Shown: positions 1 through 8,827, numbered from the stretch's first letter. The stretch is 64,000 nt of DNA from Mucilaginibacter phyllosphaerae (GCF_004378255.1 NZ_SNQG01000003.1:434001-498000), one strand, 5' to 3'. The notes: generated by a model from the letters alone, not told the origin. Translations and numbers: made by a program.

Positions 1-81
1 GTCATTTTAGGCTTTATATTTTTATAAATATAGGTTTAATAATAACAGGTGCAATAGGTTCTTTTATTTGCAAGATAGGGG

Positions 82-346
82 GCGTACCTACGGCACGCTG
101 AAAAGCAATAAATATTTGCTACAAAGCGGTAGTGCCTAAGGCACATGCTTGGTAACAGGCAGCTAATGAAATTTATCTTTCAGTACCTCTTTAACAATTA
201 ATAAACTTTAGGCGCCATTAATAAAATACAGTTACTACTGTAAGTTGTATTTTTAGCTATTACTGAAACATAAATTTGCCCCATCGGGGCTACCGCTTTG
301 TAGAACAAGAACAGGTTTTTTCTTGCTCCGTAGGAGCTACCCTTTG
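82..346. repeat. Cluster of small palindromic (REP-like) repeats
   Basis: Several short palindromes lie in the otherwise gene-free stretch downstream of the ergothioneine operon. They are at 132-144 (GTGCCT-a-AGGCAC), 278-290 (GCCCC-atc-GGGGC) and 325-337 (GCTCC-gta-GGAGC), with a weaker one at 82-98. The last two are each followed by TACC(G/C)CTTTG. The one at 132-144 is preceded by the reverse complement, CTACAAAGCGGTA, so it lies in opposite orientation. The arm bases change while the flank and palindrome are kept, as in mobilised intergenic palindromes. No gene is supported in 1-352. Confidence 0.55.
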
Positions 347-352
347 CCAATC

Positions 353-1342
353 TTATTCCGCCCTCCAAATGGCATCTACAAACCATTTTTTGTTATCAAA
401 AAATTGATTTAAAGGTTTAAATTTTGCCTGGGTTGCCAATTCATTTACTTCCTGAGCGGCGTACTTCTGAGAGATCTCCATATAAATATATTCATCTCTT
501 TCAAAAGAAATGGTTTGGTGCCCGATATTCACTTCCTGATCGGCCAGGCTGATCAGATAGCTTTTGCAGGAACCGGTTTCCGGGTCATACATGGCGTAAT
601 GATCAAACTGCGAGGTATTAAAATCGCCGCCCAGTTCGCGGTTAATGCGTTCCAGTAAATTCAGGTTAAAGCGTTTGGTGATGCCGCCTTTATCGTTATA
701 AGCAGCTAATACAGTTGCGGGGTTTTTCTTTAGATCAATACCGATCAGCAGCATATCGCCGGCAGACAGGTTATTGCGTAACTCCTCGCAAAAACCTTTG
801 GCCGCTTCTACAGGCATATTACCAATATTTGATCCCAGGAACAGCACAACTTTACGCCTGTTAGAAATAGCTGCGGCTTTTTTAAGCATTTGAAAATACT
901 CACCGTTAAGTCCCTCAATTTTTATCCCCGGCAAAGTAACCGGCAAAGTGATGTTTAGATACGATATTACATTTTCTGAGATATCTATCGGCAGGTAAGT
1001 AAAATCGGCATTATTATCTATCAGGTACTTTAATAAGCGGGTAGATTTTGTGGCATCGCCTGCACCCAGTTCGATCAGGTCAAAAGCATCCCCATCTGCA
1101 ATAATGGCTTTACAGATCTCTGCCGTTTGGGTGGTGAAGATCTCCATTTCGCAATTGGTAGGATAGTATTCTTCGCAGCTCATCAATTCCTGAAAAAGCT
1201 TATCGCCCTGCGCATCATAAAAATATTTAGAGTCGAGGCGTTTTGGGGTGGATGTTAAACCCGCGATAACGTCCTGATAAAACTGATCGTCTGTAAGGGT
1301 ATTATCTGTGGTTTGTTGTGCTGCTGTAGTGGTAGATGCCAT
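353..1342 (-). CDS. egtD: L-histidine N-alpha-methyltransferase (EgtD)
   Basis: This 329-aa enzyme should be the SAM-dependent methyltransferase that trimethylates histidine to hercynine, the first step of ergothioneine synthesis, in the cytoplasm. A SAM-binding motif (IELGAGDATKS) sits near residue 90. The family's GSNIGN signature lies near residue 170, and the SKYFYDAQGDKLF block near the N-terminus is typical of EgtD-like Methyltransf_33 proteins. Length matches the family (about 320 aa). It lies 18 bp downstream of egtB on the same strand, the usual EgtB-EgtD pairing. The ATG at 1342 is the only good start. It is the last gene of the operon. Confidence 0.93.
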   Translation of the reverse strand: MASTTTAAQQTTDNTLTDDQFYQDVIAGLTSTPKRLDSKYFYDAQGDKLFQELMSCEEYYPTNCEMEIFTTQTAEICKAIIADGDAFDLIELGAGDATKSTRLLKYLIDNNADFTYLPIDISENVISYLNITLPVTLPGIKIEGLNGEYFQMLKKAAAISNRRKVVLFLGSNIGNMPVEAAKGFCEELRNNLSAGDMLLIGIDLKKNPATVLAAYNDKGGITKRFNLNLLERINRELGGDFNTSQFDHYAMYDPETGSCKSYLISLADQEVNIGHQTISFERDEYIYMEISQKYAAQEVNELATQAKFKPLNQFFDNKKWFVDAIWRAE

Positions 1343-1360
1343 GGGTATGATATTGTGATA

Positions 1361-2512
1361 TTATTTAGCAAGACGTATGCCAGTAAATTGCCAGCGTAAC
1401 TCCGGCTGAAAGAAATTGCGGTAGGTAATGCGACTATGATCCGGCGAGGTTACTTCTGATGCCCCGCGCAATACCTTTTGGCCTACCATAAACTTGCCAT
1501 TATATTCGCCTATGGCGCCGGGTGCCTTGGCAAAACCCGGATAAGGCAGATAAGCACTTTCCGTCCACTCCCAGCGCAAGCCCCAGCTAAATTGGGGGGC
1601 AGCTACCTCCCATTCAAACTCGGTAGGCAAGCGCAGGCCTTTCCAGGAAGCGTAGGCATAAGCCTCATAATAGCTAATGTGGGTTACCACATCATGCAAA
1701 TGCAGTGTTTGCAGGCCCTGGTAGGTGTAATTATGCCATTGCCCATCCATATTGTGCCAGTACATCGGCGCTTGTACCTGGTTGGTGTTCACCCAATCCC
1801 AGCCGGCAGCGTGCCAATGCCTAAAATCGTGATAACCGCCTGCGTTAATAAACTCCAGATATTCGGCATTGGTAACCAGGTTAGGGCTTATCTCAAATTC
1901 GTTTAAATAAACTTTGTGGCGGTTCAGCTCATTATCAAAAGCAAATCCTTCGCCTTTAAAACCAACCTCGTAAATCCCTTCGTTTATCCGGATGAAACCA
2001 CCATCGCTATGTTGCGCTTTTGGCGATACGTAATGATGATCATATGCGGGGAAAAGCGGGTTGTTACCCAGGATGTATTTAATATCTGTCAATAAAAGTT
2101 CCTGGTGCTGCTCCTCGTGGTTAAAGCCCAAAACCAGTAGTTCTTCAACATCGGGGCTGATGTTTCCACAGGCCAAAAAGTTGTACATGGCATCATCCAC
2201 ATACTTACGGTAACGCTTAACATCAATTACGGTAGGGCGGCTTAAGTTCCCCCTGTCTGTACGGATCACGCGGTTACCTACAGTTTCGTAATAGCTGTTA
2301 AAAACGTAATTATAATTGGGGTCGAATTCCTGGTATTCGGCAAAGTAAGGCTTTAAGATAAAGGTTTCAAAAAACCAGGTAGTGTGGCCTATATGCCATT
2401 TGGGCGGGCTAACATCAACTACAGGTTGTACTACGTAATCTTCTGTTTGCAGCGGCTCGCATATTGCATCTGTTCGCTGGCGTACTTTTTTATAACAGTC
2501 GGCTAAATCCAT
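1361..2512 (-). CDS. egtB: Hercynine oxygenase / sulfoxide synthase (EgtB)
   Basis: EgtB is a non-haem iron enzyme that joins a thiol donor (gamma-glutamylcysteine or cysteine) to hercynine. The N-terminal DinB-like domain carries candidate iron ligands H43 and the HxxxHxE motif at H132/H136/E138. The C-terminal half is an FGE-sulfatase-type domain ending in the typical RWQFTGIRLA block. The ATG at 2512 begins the DinB domain directly. Upstream in-frame codons overlap the transporter gene and look non-coding. At 383 aa it is slightly shorter than mycobacterial EgtB (about 430 aa). It starts 4 bp after the transporter stop. The thiol donor cannot be read from the sequence. Confidence 0.93.
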   Translation of the reverse strand: MDLADCYKKVRQRTDAICEPLQTEDYVVQPVVDVSPPKWHIGHTTWFFETFILKPYFAEYQEFDPNYNYVFNSYYETVGNRVIRTDRGNLSRPTVIDVKRYRKYVDDAMYNFLACGNISPDVEELLVLGFNHEEQHQELLLTDIKYILGNNPLFPAYDHHYVSPKAQHSDGGFIRINEGIYEVGFKGEGFAFDNELNRHKVYLNEFEISPNLVTNAEYLEFINAGGYHDFRHWHAAGWDWVNTNQVQAPMYWHNMDGQWHNYTYQGLQTLHLHDVVTHISYYEAYAYASWKGLRLPTEFEWEVAAPQFSWGLRWEWTESAYLPYPGFAKAPGAIGEYNGKFMVGQKVLRGASEVTSPDHSRITYRNFFQPELRWQFTGIRLAK

Positions 2513-2516
2513 TGTA

Positions 2517-4088
2517 TTATTTGCTATCCAAATAGCGTTTAAGATCTGAAATTGTTTTGACACCAAGTTGTTTTGCCTGTGCCTGGCGCATCATTAAAGC
2601 ATACGCATTATTAAACCCAATTGGTTTTAACCATTTAATTTTATACCGTTTTTTAAACTCGCGCTGCACATAGTTATAAGTGCTATCCTTGCTAACCTGC
2701 AGCCGGGTAACTGTTTGCGGGGCCGCTTGTAATATGGCTAAAAGCCCTGTGCCGGTATATTCGGGGTAAACGTCTATCTGGTCATTAGTCATGGCATCAA
2801 ATACTATTTTGGTGCCACCAAGGCCGGTTTTAGTGGCCACGTTGTAATTGGTATAACCCTTTATCAGCATAGTGTACATACTGGCTAAAATGTACTGCTC
2901 ACCAAATATTTTTGAGCCAATACGTACCACACCTTCGTTGCCGCCACGATCCGGCTTATACAATTTTTTAGCTTCCAAAAAATCTTTTGCAACCCGCTCG
3001 GGCGTTTGGTGAAGATAGTCGGTACGATAATTTAATTCGGTCATTACCGAATCATTTATTAGGCCCGATAACTTATTCAGCGTTTGCTCCAGCTCCGGGA
3101 ATTTTCGCAGGGCATCTTCCCTAACAATAGGCGCAGCATAATAAGGCGGGAAGATCTTTTTATCATCGCCCAACACCAGCAGGTCATAAGCCTTCAGGCG
3201 CCCATCGGTGCTGTAGCCGCTGATCACGTCCAGCTCCTTCTCCTGCGCGGCCTTATACATTACCGCATCGTTGATCACAATAGTGTGGATCTTTAAGCCA
3301 TACTTACTGATGAGGCCCAGGTTACCATCCTGCCGGCCCATAAACTCGGGCGTAAAACCAGCGGTTAATTTACTGCCATAGGCCGATGGGATAAAGTACA
3401 GGCAAGAGAGTACCAGCAATACAACAGGTGCAACCTTTACCGCGCCCTTTACTTTTTTAAAGTTAAGGTTTTGCACCAGCGATAACAGGAAATCAAACAA
3501 TACAGCTAATAGAGCCGCAGGTATGGCCCCGGCCAGGATCATGTTGGTATTATTAAGCGAAATACCGCCGAAGATGAATTCGCCCAGTCCACCGGCTGCA
3601 ATATAGGATGCCAGGGTAGCCACACCTACGTTAATAACCGTAGCCGTACGGATCCCGGCCAGTATCACCGGCATGGCTAAAGGCAGTTCTACCTTAAAAA
3701 GCACCTGCCACTTATTCATCCCCATAGCTACAGCCGCCTCTTTAACGGTTGCATCCACCCCGGTTATGCCGGTATAGGTATTACGGATAATGGGCAAGAG
3801 CGCGTAGAGCAGCAAAGCTACAATAGCAGGCTTGGCGCCGATACCTAAAAGCGGGATCATAAAACCAAGTAAGGCAATACTGGGGATGGTTTGCAATACG
3901 CCTGCTATACCTAACACTAAGCCCGACAATTGCTTTTTACGGGTGATATAAATACCCAATGGTAAACCTATTAATACAGCTATAAAAAGCGAGATAAAGG
4001 TTAGCCCGATATGCTGCATGGTTTGTACCAGCAGCTTATCGCTTTGCTGCTGCATAAACTCCCATAAGGTTTGCTGATGCTCATTCAT
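2517..4088 (-). CDS. ABC transporter permease/substrate-binding fusion, EgtU/OpuC-like
   Basis: This 523-aa protein fuses an inner-membrane permease of the OpuB/OpuC type (residues about 1-215, several hydrophobic segments, EAA-like loop around residue 115) to a ProX/OpuBC-type substrate-binding domain (about 225-523). Such fusions import quaternary amines such as betaine or choline. The EgtU branch imports ergothioneine in other bacteria. The location between a dedicated ATPase and egtB-egtD makes ergothioneine or a precursor such as hercynine the best guess. The start overlaps the ATPase stop by 8 bp, implying translational coupling. The transporter class is clear; the substrate is inference. 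Confidence 0.85.
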   Translation of the reverse strand: MNEHQQTLWEFMQQQSDKLLVQTMQHIGLTFISLFIAVLIGLPLGIYITRKKQLSGLVLGIAGVLQTIPSIALLGFMIPLLGIGAKPAIVALLLYALLPIIRNTYTGITGVDATVKEAAVAMGMNKWQVLFKVELPLAMPVILAGIRTATVINVGVATLASYIAAGGLGEFIFGGISLNNTNMILAGAIPAALLAVLFDFLLSLVQNLNFKKVKGAVKVAPVVLLVLSCLYFIPSAYGSKLTAGFTPEFMGRQDGNLGLISKYGLKIHTIVINDAVMYKAAQEKELDVISGYSTDGRLKAYDLLVLGDDKKIFPPYYAAPIVREDALRKFPELEQTLNKLSGLINDSVMTELNYRTDYLHQTPERVAKDFLEAKKLYKPDRGGNEGVVRIGSKIFGEQYILASMYTMLIKGYTNYNVATKTGLGGTKIVFDAMTNDQIDVYPEYTGTGLLAILQAAPQTVTRLQVSKDSTYNYVQREFKKRYKIKWLKPIGFNNAYALMMRQAQAKQLGVKTISDLKRYLDSK

Positions 4089-5046
4089 GCGGCTGGTGGT
4101 TTTTATAATGCGAGTAAGCGCTCATTAACTGGCTGAACGTTACCGAGCGCACCTCCTTACTTTGCTGGTTAAGGATGTTGATGTTTTCGCGAGGGTAAAA
4201 CTTATAACTGTCCAGCGCATCCCAGATGCCTGCCGAGGCCGGTACCTGCGAAGTATTGATCTTTTTACCGGTATCCGGCAGGTACTGCCAGATATCGGTC
4301 AGTTTAATGGTTTTTAGCTCCAGTTGCAGGTGCTGCTCTTTCAAAAAATCTTTCACAAAATCATTAGCCGGGTAAAACAGTAATTCGGCAGGGGTGCCAA
4401 TCTGCACAATCCTGCCTTTATCCATCAGGGCTATACGGTCGGCCAGTTCAAAAGCCTCCTGCACATCGTGCGTTACTATGATGATGGTTTTACGTTTTAG
4501 TTCATCCAGTTCTTTAAACTCGTGATGTATTTTAGTGCGGGTAACATTATCCAGCGCGCCAAAGGGCTCGTCCATCAGCAGTACGGGCGGGTCGGCAATT
4601 AAAGCCCTTGCCAGGCCAATGCGCTGCTGCTGGCCGCCGCTTAATTCGCCGGGGTAAGCGTTAAAATAATCTTTAAACAGGTGCAGTTTATCCAATAATT
4701 CTTTAATACGCTTGTCGGTTTTGGCTTTATCCCATTTAAGCAGGTTGGGTACAATGGCTATATTTTCGGCTACGGTATAATGCGGAAACAGGCCGTTATT
4801 TTGCAGCACATAACCAATGCTTCGGCGCAAGGCTTCCGGCTCCTGCTCCATCACATTTTTGCCGTTGATGGATATGGTGCCACTATCGGGCTCTATCAGC
4901 CTGTTCAGCATTTTAAGGGTGGTGGTTTTGCCACAACCGCTGGTACCCAGCAAGGCCAGTGTTTCGCCAGCGTTTACTTCAAAAGAAATATCATTAACAG
5001 CCTTGGTTGTGCCAAATGTTTTTACAAGCCGCTCAACTTTTATCAT
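4081..5046 (-). CDS. ABC transporter ATP-binding protein, OpuA/EgtV-like
   Basis: This 321-aa ATPase energises the adjacent permease/binding fusion. It shows a Walker A (GTSGCGKTTT) near residue 34, the ABC signature (LSGGQQQRIGLAR) near 135, Walker B with DEPFGALD near 160, and the switch histidine (THD) near 193. The C-terminal extension after about residue 230 is longer than a bare NBD but is not a recognisable CBS pair. It sits 8 bp after the disulfide reductase gene and overlaps the permease start, inside one operon. Confidence 0.88.
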   Translation of the reverse strand: MIKVERLVKTFGTTKAVNDISFEVNAGETLALLGTSGCGKTTTLKMLNRLIEPDSGTISINGKNVMEQEPEALRRSIGYVLQNNGLFPHYTVAENIAIVPNLLKWDKAKTDKRIKELLDKLHLFKDYFNAYPGELSGGQQQRIGLARALIADPPVLLMDEPFGALDNVTRTKIHHEFKELDELKRKTIIIVTHDVQEAFELADRIALMDKGRIVQIGTPAELLFYPANDFVKDFLKEQHLQLELKTIKLTDIWQYLPDTGKKINTSQVPASAGIWDALDSYKFYPRENINILNQQSKEVRSVTFSQLMSAYSHYKNHQPHE

Positions 5047-5054
5047 AAAAACAC

Positions 5055-6443
5055 TTAATCCTCCAGGGTCATAAATAAATTATTGAGCGATTCTGAATAG
5101 GTTGGATGCGCAAATACGCAATACCTGATCCTATTATACGTAATACCGCCTTCCATAGCCATTTGCAATACACTCATGATCTCGCCACCTTCTGTACCCA
5201 CAATGGCAACACCCAGTATCTTTTTTGTTTTAGCATCTACCACGGCCTTCATCAGCCCGCGGGTATCGCCGGTTTCTATGGCCCGGGCCACATGCGCCAT
5301 CGGCAGCGTAGCCACCTTATAATTCAGGCCCTGCGCTTTGGCCTCTGCTTCGGTAATGCCTACGCGGCCCAGTTCGGGATCAGTAAACATGCAGTACGGT
5401 ACCGGGCGGTTGCGCGTGCTCAGGTTTTGCTTTTCTATCAGGTTGCGGTAAACAATGGTATAATCGTTGTAAGAAATATGCGTAAATGCCGGGCCGCCTT
5501 TAACATCGCCCAGAGCATAAATGCCTTTTACATTAGTTTCCAGTTTGGCATTAACCTGTATAAAGCCTTTGTCATCAGTTTTCACACCGGTTTTATCTAA
5601 CCCCAAAGTATCGGTTTGTGGCGCACGGCCAACCGCTATGAGCACATGGCTGCATTTTATTTTTTCTTCGGCATCGCCCACCTTAACTGTGGCGGTTATT
5701 TTACCTTTTTCCTTTTGCTTAAAACGGGCAGCCTTTGCGTTGGTATGTATAGTGATGTTTTCCTGCTGCAGAATTTTAGTTATCTCGGCAGATATATCCT
5801 CGTCTTCGCGTGCAAGTATATTTGCAGATCTTTCTATAATGGTTACCTTGCTGCCAAAGCGGGCAAACATCTGCCCAAATTCTAACCCGATGTAATTACC
5901 GCCAAGTATCATTAAGTGTTCGGGCACTTTTTCCAGCTCAAGTACACTGGTAGAAGTAAGGTAATCTATGCCATCCAATCCCTCAATATCATGCGGAATA
6001 ATAGGTTTGCCACCCGTATTTATAAAAATAAGGTCGGCTTTAAATTGCTGCACACCATCCTTTGGCGTTTGCACGGCAATAGTTTTGATACCTGTAAACG
6101 AGGCATCACCAAAAAGTACATCCAGGTTTTTGGTTTCCTGCGCGGCCTTCAGGCTCCCGTTACGCGATTTAAGCAAAATATCATCCTTATGCTTTTTGAT
6201 CTGCCGCATATCCACCTTATAACCTTTTATGGTTACACCCATATCATTGCATTTGCCCGCCAGGTAAGCAACACGGGCGCTGGCAACCATTGTTTTGGTA
6301 GGTGTGCAACCATCATTGATACAAGTACCGCCATAATAGCGTTTCTCAACGATCAGTGTTTTTTTGCCTGCAACGGCTAACTTTTTTGCCAGCGGCGCGC
6401 CTGCCTGGCCGGAACCAATAATTATTGCATCGTATTGCTTCAT
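5055..6443 (-). CDS. FAD-dependent pyridine nucleotide-disulfide oxidoreductase (mercuric reductase-like)
   Basis: This class I flavoprotein disulfide reductase has 462 aa. It shows an N-terminal FAD-binding GxGxxG (residues 10-15), a redox-active CINDGC pair (C41/C46), a central NAD(P)H-binding fold, and a C-terminal dimerisation domain with the catalytic HPTxxE dyad (H446/E451). The redox centre matches the mercuric reductase-like branch, but no extra N-terminal metal-binding domain or C-terminal Cys pair for mercury is present. Placement in an ergothioneine synthesis and transport operon suggests a low-molecular-weight disulfide as substrate. That last point is inference. Confidence 0.85.
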   Translation of the reverse strand: MKQYDAIIIGSGQAGAPLAKKLAVAGKKTLIVEKRYYGGTCINDGCTPTKTMVASARVAYLAGKCNDMGVTIKGYKVDMRQIKKHKDDILLKSRNGSLKAAQETKNLDVLFGDASFTGIKTIAVQTPKDGVQQFKADLIFINTGGKPIIPHDIEGLDGIDYLTSTSVLELEKVPEHLMILGGNYIGLEFGQMFARFGSKVTIIERSANILAREDEDISAEITKILQQENITIHTNAKAARFKQKEKGKITATVKVGDAEEKIKCSHVLIAVGRAPQTDTLGLDKTGVKTDDKGFIQVNAKLETNVKGIYALGDVKGGPAFTHISYNDYTIVYRNLIEKQNLSTRNRPVPYCMFTDPELGRVGITEAEAKAQGLNYKVATLPMAHVARAIETGDTRGLMKAVVDAKTKKILGVAIVGTEGGEIMSVLQMAMEGGITYNRIRYCVFAHPTYSESLNNLFMTLED

Positions 6444-6444
6444 G

Positions 6445-6726
6445 TTAGTCGGTTATTTTTACGCCTTTCCAAAAAGCGATATAGTTAGCTATTTGTGAAG
6501 CGGCAGCCTTAGGCTCGGGATAGTACCATGCAGCATCAGGGTTTTGTTTGCCATCCACATCAAGCGTAAAGTAAGATGCCTTACCTTTCCACGGGCAGGT
6601 AGTATGCGTACTGCTTTCCTGCAACAACTCAGGCTTTACACTATCCTTGGGGAAGTAATGATTATTTTCAACTACGATGGTGTTGCTGCTTTCGGCAATT
6701 ACCTGGTTATTCCAAATGGCTTTCAT
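6445..6726 (-). CDS. DUF427 family protein
   Basis: A 93-aa protein with the DUF427 pattern: it opens MKAIWNNQVIAES, followed by a VVENNHYFP block, a CPWKG motif near residue 46 and a C-terminal WYYPEPK stretch. The ATG at 6726 begins the family's conserved N-terminus; the longer frame upstream is AT-rich leader. The biochemical role of DUF427 is not established. It is the first gene of the operon and lies 1 bp before the reductase, so it is probably co-transcribed with the ergothioneine genes. Confidence 0.85.
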   Translation of the reverse strand: MKAIWNNQVIAESSNTIVVENNHYFPKDSVKPELLQESSTHTTCPWKGKASYFTLDVDGKQNPDAAWYYPEPKAAASQIANYIAFWKGVKITD

Positions 6727-6877
6727 AAGGTTATGTGTTTGTTTAAAGGTACTTATATATACCGCATTTATAAATAGGCAAAGCCATTTTTTGTTTGATG
6801 TAACACACGCTTTTAAGCCGGATAAAAATTCGTTGAAAAAAAACTTAAAAAATATTTTTAATTTCTGATGAAAGATA

Positions 6878-6885
6878 TATCTTTG
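6878..6885 (+). promoter_or_regulatory. -7 element of the tRNA-Glu promoter
   Basis: TATCTTTG matches the Bacteroidota -7 consensus TAnnTTTG exactly and lies 55 bp upstream of the tRNA-Glu gene. No clear TTG -33 box is seen at the expected distance. Confidence 0.6.
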
Positions 6886-6940
6886 CATTCCCAAAATAAG
6901 GGGAACTAAATCAAAAATACTTGATTTAGGCTAACAAAAA

Positions 6941-7012
6941 GGCCCGTTCGTCTAGGGGTTAGGACGTTAGATTTTCATTCTAGAAACAGGGGTTCGATTC
7001 CCCTACGGGCTA
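6941..7012 (+). tRNA. tRNA-Glu (anticodon TTC)
   Basis: A 72-nt cloverleaf can be drawn by eye. The acceptor stem is GGCCCGT/ACGGGCT with an A discriminator and a D arm around TCTAGGGGTTAGGA. The anticodon loop is TTTTCAT, giving anticodon TTC (glutamate). The T arm is AGGGG-TTCGATT-CCCCT. CCA is not encoded. Its 3' end overlaps the reading frame of the ICE recombinase on the other strand, so it is the probable integration target. Confidence 0.95.
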
Positions 7013-8540
7013 CTTGGGGGGAAAGGTTGTAAAAAGACAACTTTTCCCCTCTTTTTTTGCCTTGTAAATTGCTGTTTATCAGCAAGATAAGAGAAAGTGG
7101 TTCACTCAAATAAGCGGTTCGATGTTGGGTTCCGTCAAAACATAGATTTTTGGGGTACATCGAACCAATAATTTTCCTCTTTTCCTCAACTGGCTGATTT
7201 TTATAGTGTTGCAGGATATTTGAATATCGGGCTATTACTACGTCTAAAAGCATCTCAATAGACTTTAACTCATTTGATTTAGCCGGAAGGTCCGCCAGTT
7301 TACTTTCTAATAGCCTTAATTCTTCATTACATTCGGCTTTTATCGCTTTAAAATCATCGGCATCAATCTCTTCTTTTAATAGCCTTTTCCTGGCCTTAGA
7401 TAAGATTAATTCCTGCTCTTCAATCCTATTTGAGATAACTTTCTTTTCATCTAAATCATCCCTGCTGGTTGATCTGCATTCGTCCATAACCACCATTTTA
7501 AACAGTTCGCCAACACCCGGTGCTAAATTGAACTTGATCAGTTCATCCTCAAAGTATTGATTGACTGTTTCTGCCTTGAACCTGCATTTACAGGTAGTGC
7601 CGGTGCAATGGTAATAATAATAGCGTTCGTGCCTTCCTTTTGATGCGCTGCCTGTTAGCATCCGGTTACAATCCGGGCACTCTAAAAAGCCACGTAGCGG
7701 TAGCATATCCTTTGATACAACTTTGGTAGCTATAGGGCGCTTATTGCCATTTAAAATGTTTTGAACTTCATAAAAAAGTGTTTGCGATATCAGGGCCTCA
7801 TGCTGAGATTTTACAAACTGCATTTCCTCGTTTTCAAATGGGGGAACTACGATGATACCCGCATACATCGGATTGCGGATGAGTTTCCAGAAATTATTGC
7901 GTTCACATTTGAGGCCTCTCTGACAAGCAATTTTGCGGACCTGTTCGGCAACAAGAATACCTTTAGACAATTCCTCAAATACCCATTTCATTAAAGCTGC
8001 TTCAGGATGTTTTGGGGCGATATACTTCCTTCCATCGGGATACACCAGGTTTTGGTAGCCTTTAGGTGCCGCGCCCATCCAGCGGCCTTCTTTCCTGGCC
8101 CTGCGCATACCACCGGAGGTGTTTAACGCTCGTCTTCCATTTTCAGCTTCAGGGATAGATAAATAAACCGCAAGCATTACCGTGCTCTCAGGAATGCTAA
8201 AATCAATCGGCTGGTCGATGGCCATCGCCTGCACATTGATCGCCCTTAAAATACCGATCATCTGGTAGGCAAATTCAATGTTCCTGCTAAACCTGTCCCA
8301 TTTAATGAAAAGGATATTTTCCCGGTCTTTCTTTTTACGGTTTTTAACGACGGTCAACAATTTGTTCCATTCCGGCCTTTTGAAGTTTTTGGCAGAGTAG
8401 TCTTCCCGGAAAATACCTTTTACCTCGATGTTGTTAAATTCACAGTGGCGTAGTAAACGGTCTTCCTGTTCAGGCAGGGAGTAGCCTTTTCTTTTTTGCT
8501 CATCCGTACTTACACGGACGTATAAATAAGCAGAAGTCAT
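6975..8540 (-). CDS. Large serine recombinase (element integrase)
   Basis: A 521-aa site-specific recombinase. The resolvase-type catalytic domain begins at the N-terminus, with nucleophile Ser11 in YVRVSTDEQ. It is followed by a recombinase domain (about 160-260), a zinc ribbon (CPDC near 290, with further Cys around 315-320) and a charged coiled coil (about 345-440). It should integrate and excise the element. The last residues (ARRGIEPLFLE) are simply the antisense of the tRNA-Glu 3' half, and the preceding residues are encoded across the tRNA terminator. The C-terminus therefore depends on the integration site. Divergence from the tRNA places it at the element's left end. Confidence 0.93.
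   Translation of the reverse strand: MTSAYLYVRVSTDEQKRKGYSLPEQEDRLLRHCEFNNIEVKGIFREDYSAKNFKRPEWNKLLTVVKNRKKKDRENILFIKWDRFSRNIEFAYQMIGILRAINVQAMAIDQPIDFSIPESTVMLAVYLSIPEAENGRRALNTSGGMRRARKEGRWMGAAPKGYQNLVYPDGRKYIAPKHPEAALMKWVFEELSKGILVAEQVRKIACQRGLKCERNNFWKLIRNPMYAGIIVVPPFENEEMQFVKSQHEALISQTLFYEVQNILNGNKRPIATKVVSKDMLPLRGFLECPDCNRMLTGSASKGRHERYYYYHCTGTTCKCRFKAETVNQYFEDELIKFNLAPGVGELFKMVVMDECRSTSRDDLDEKKVISNRIEEQELILSKARKRLLKEEIDADDFKAIKAECNEELRLLESKLADLPAKSNELKSIEMLLDVVIARYSNILQHYKNQPVEEKRKIIGSMYPKNLCFDGTQHRTAYLSEPLSLILLINSNLQGKKRGEKLSFYNLSPQVARRGIEPLFLE
7018..7058 (+). terminator. Rho-independent terminator of tRNA-Glu
   Basis: A 13-bp stem (7018-7030 with 7037-7049, one G-T pair, 6-nt loop) is followed by TCTTTTTTTG. 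It lies directly after the tRNA and inside the antisense recombinase frame. Confidence 0.85.
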
Positions 8541-8583
8541 AATAGTAAGAATTTGATAAAGAGAGCATTACAATACGACCGCG

Positions 8584-8748
8584 TTATGTGTCATTAAAGT
8601 ATTGATTAACAGTCAATTTAGCCAAAATATATAAGAAATCCAAAATAATCTTCGCTTCTTTTTCGTCAGCAACTATTCCATTTTTGGCAAGCACTTTTAC
8701 TGCCTGTTCGGGAGTGATATTTCTTTTATGAGGTAGGATCGGTTTCAT
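8584..8748 (-). CDS. Small conserved-looking protein next to the recombinase
   Basis: A 54-aa ORF starting ATG at 8748. It begins MKPILPHKRNITPEQAVKVL and contains a helical segment around EKEAKIILDFLYILA. Charged, helical short proteins of this look are often seen next to Bacteroidota element integrases. The function is unknown. It lies about 45 bp upstream of the recombinase on the same strand, so co-transcription is possible. The rest of 8541-8942 holds no other gene I can support. Confidence 0.55.
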   Translation of the reverse strand: MKPILPHKRNITPEQAVKVLAKNGIVADEKEAKIILDFLYILAKLTVNQYFNDT

Positions 8749-8793
8749 TATCAAGCCTGTAAGGCTGCAATAATGCCGTGTTTTTTTAGATCA

Positions 8794-8827
8794 AATTGAC
8801 AAGTGTTTCGGTACTACAGAACAATAA
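8794..8827 (+). promoter_or_regulatory. 34-bp motif, copy 1 (shared with 38479-38512)
   Basis: The core TTTCGGTACTAC is flanked by AATTGACAAG on the left and AATAA on the right. 30 of 34 positions match a second copy 29.7 kb away in the same orientation. The centre is near-palindromic. A regulator or recombinase accessory site is the simplest reading; its role is unknown. Confidence 0.45.

Noticed and set aside
1478..1906. 142-codon plus-strand frame over egtB
   Set aside because: Antisense shadow of the FGE domain of EgtB, which is clearly coding.
5916..6380. 154-codon plus-strand frame over the disulfide reductase
   Set aside because: Overlaps the FAD-binding motif and CINDGC site of the real gene; no recognisable product.
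6975..7100. Second tRNA or attR copy within the window
   Set aside because: I searched by eye for a repeat of the tRNA-Glu 3' end elsewhere in the 64 kb and saw none; the right end is taken to lie outside.
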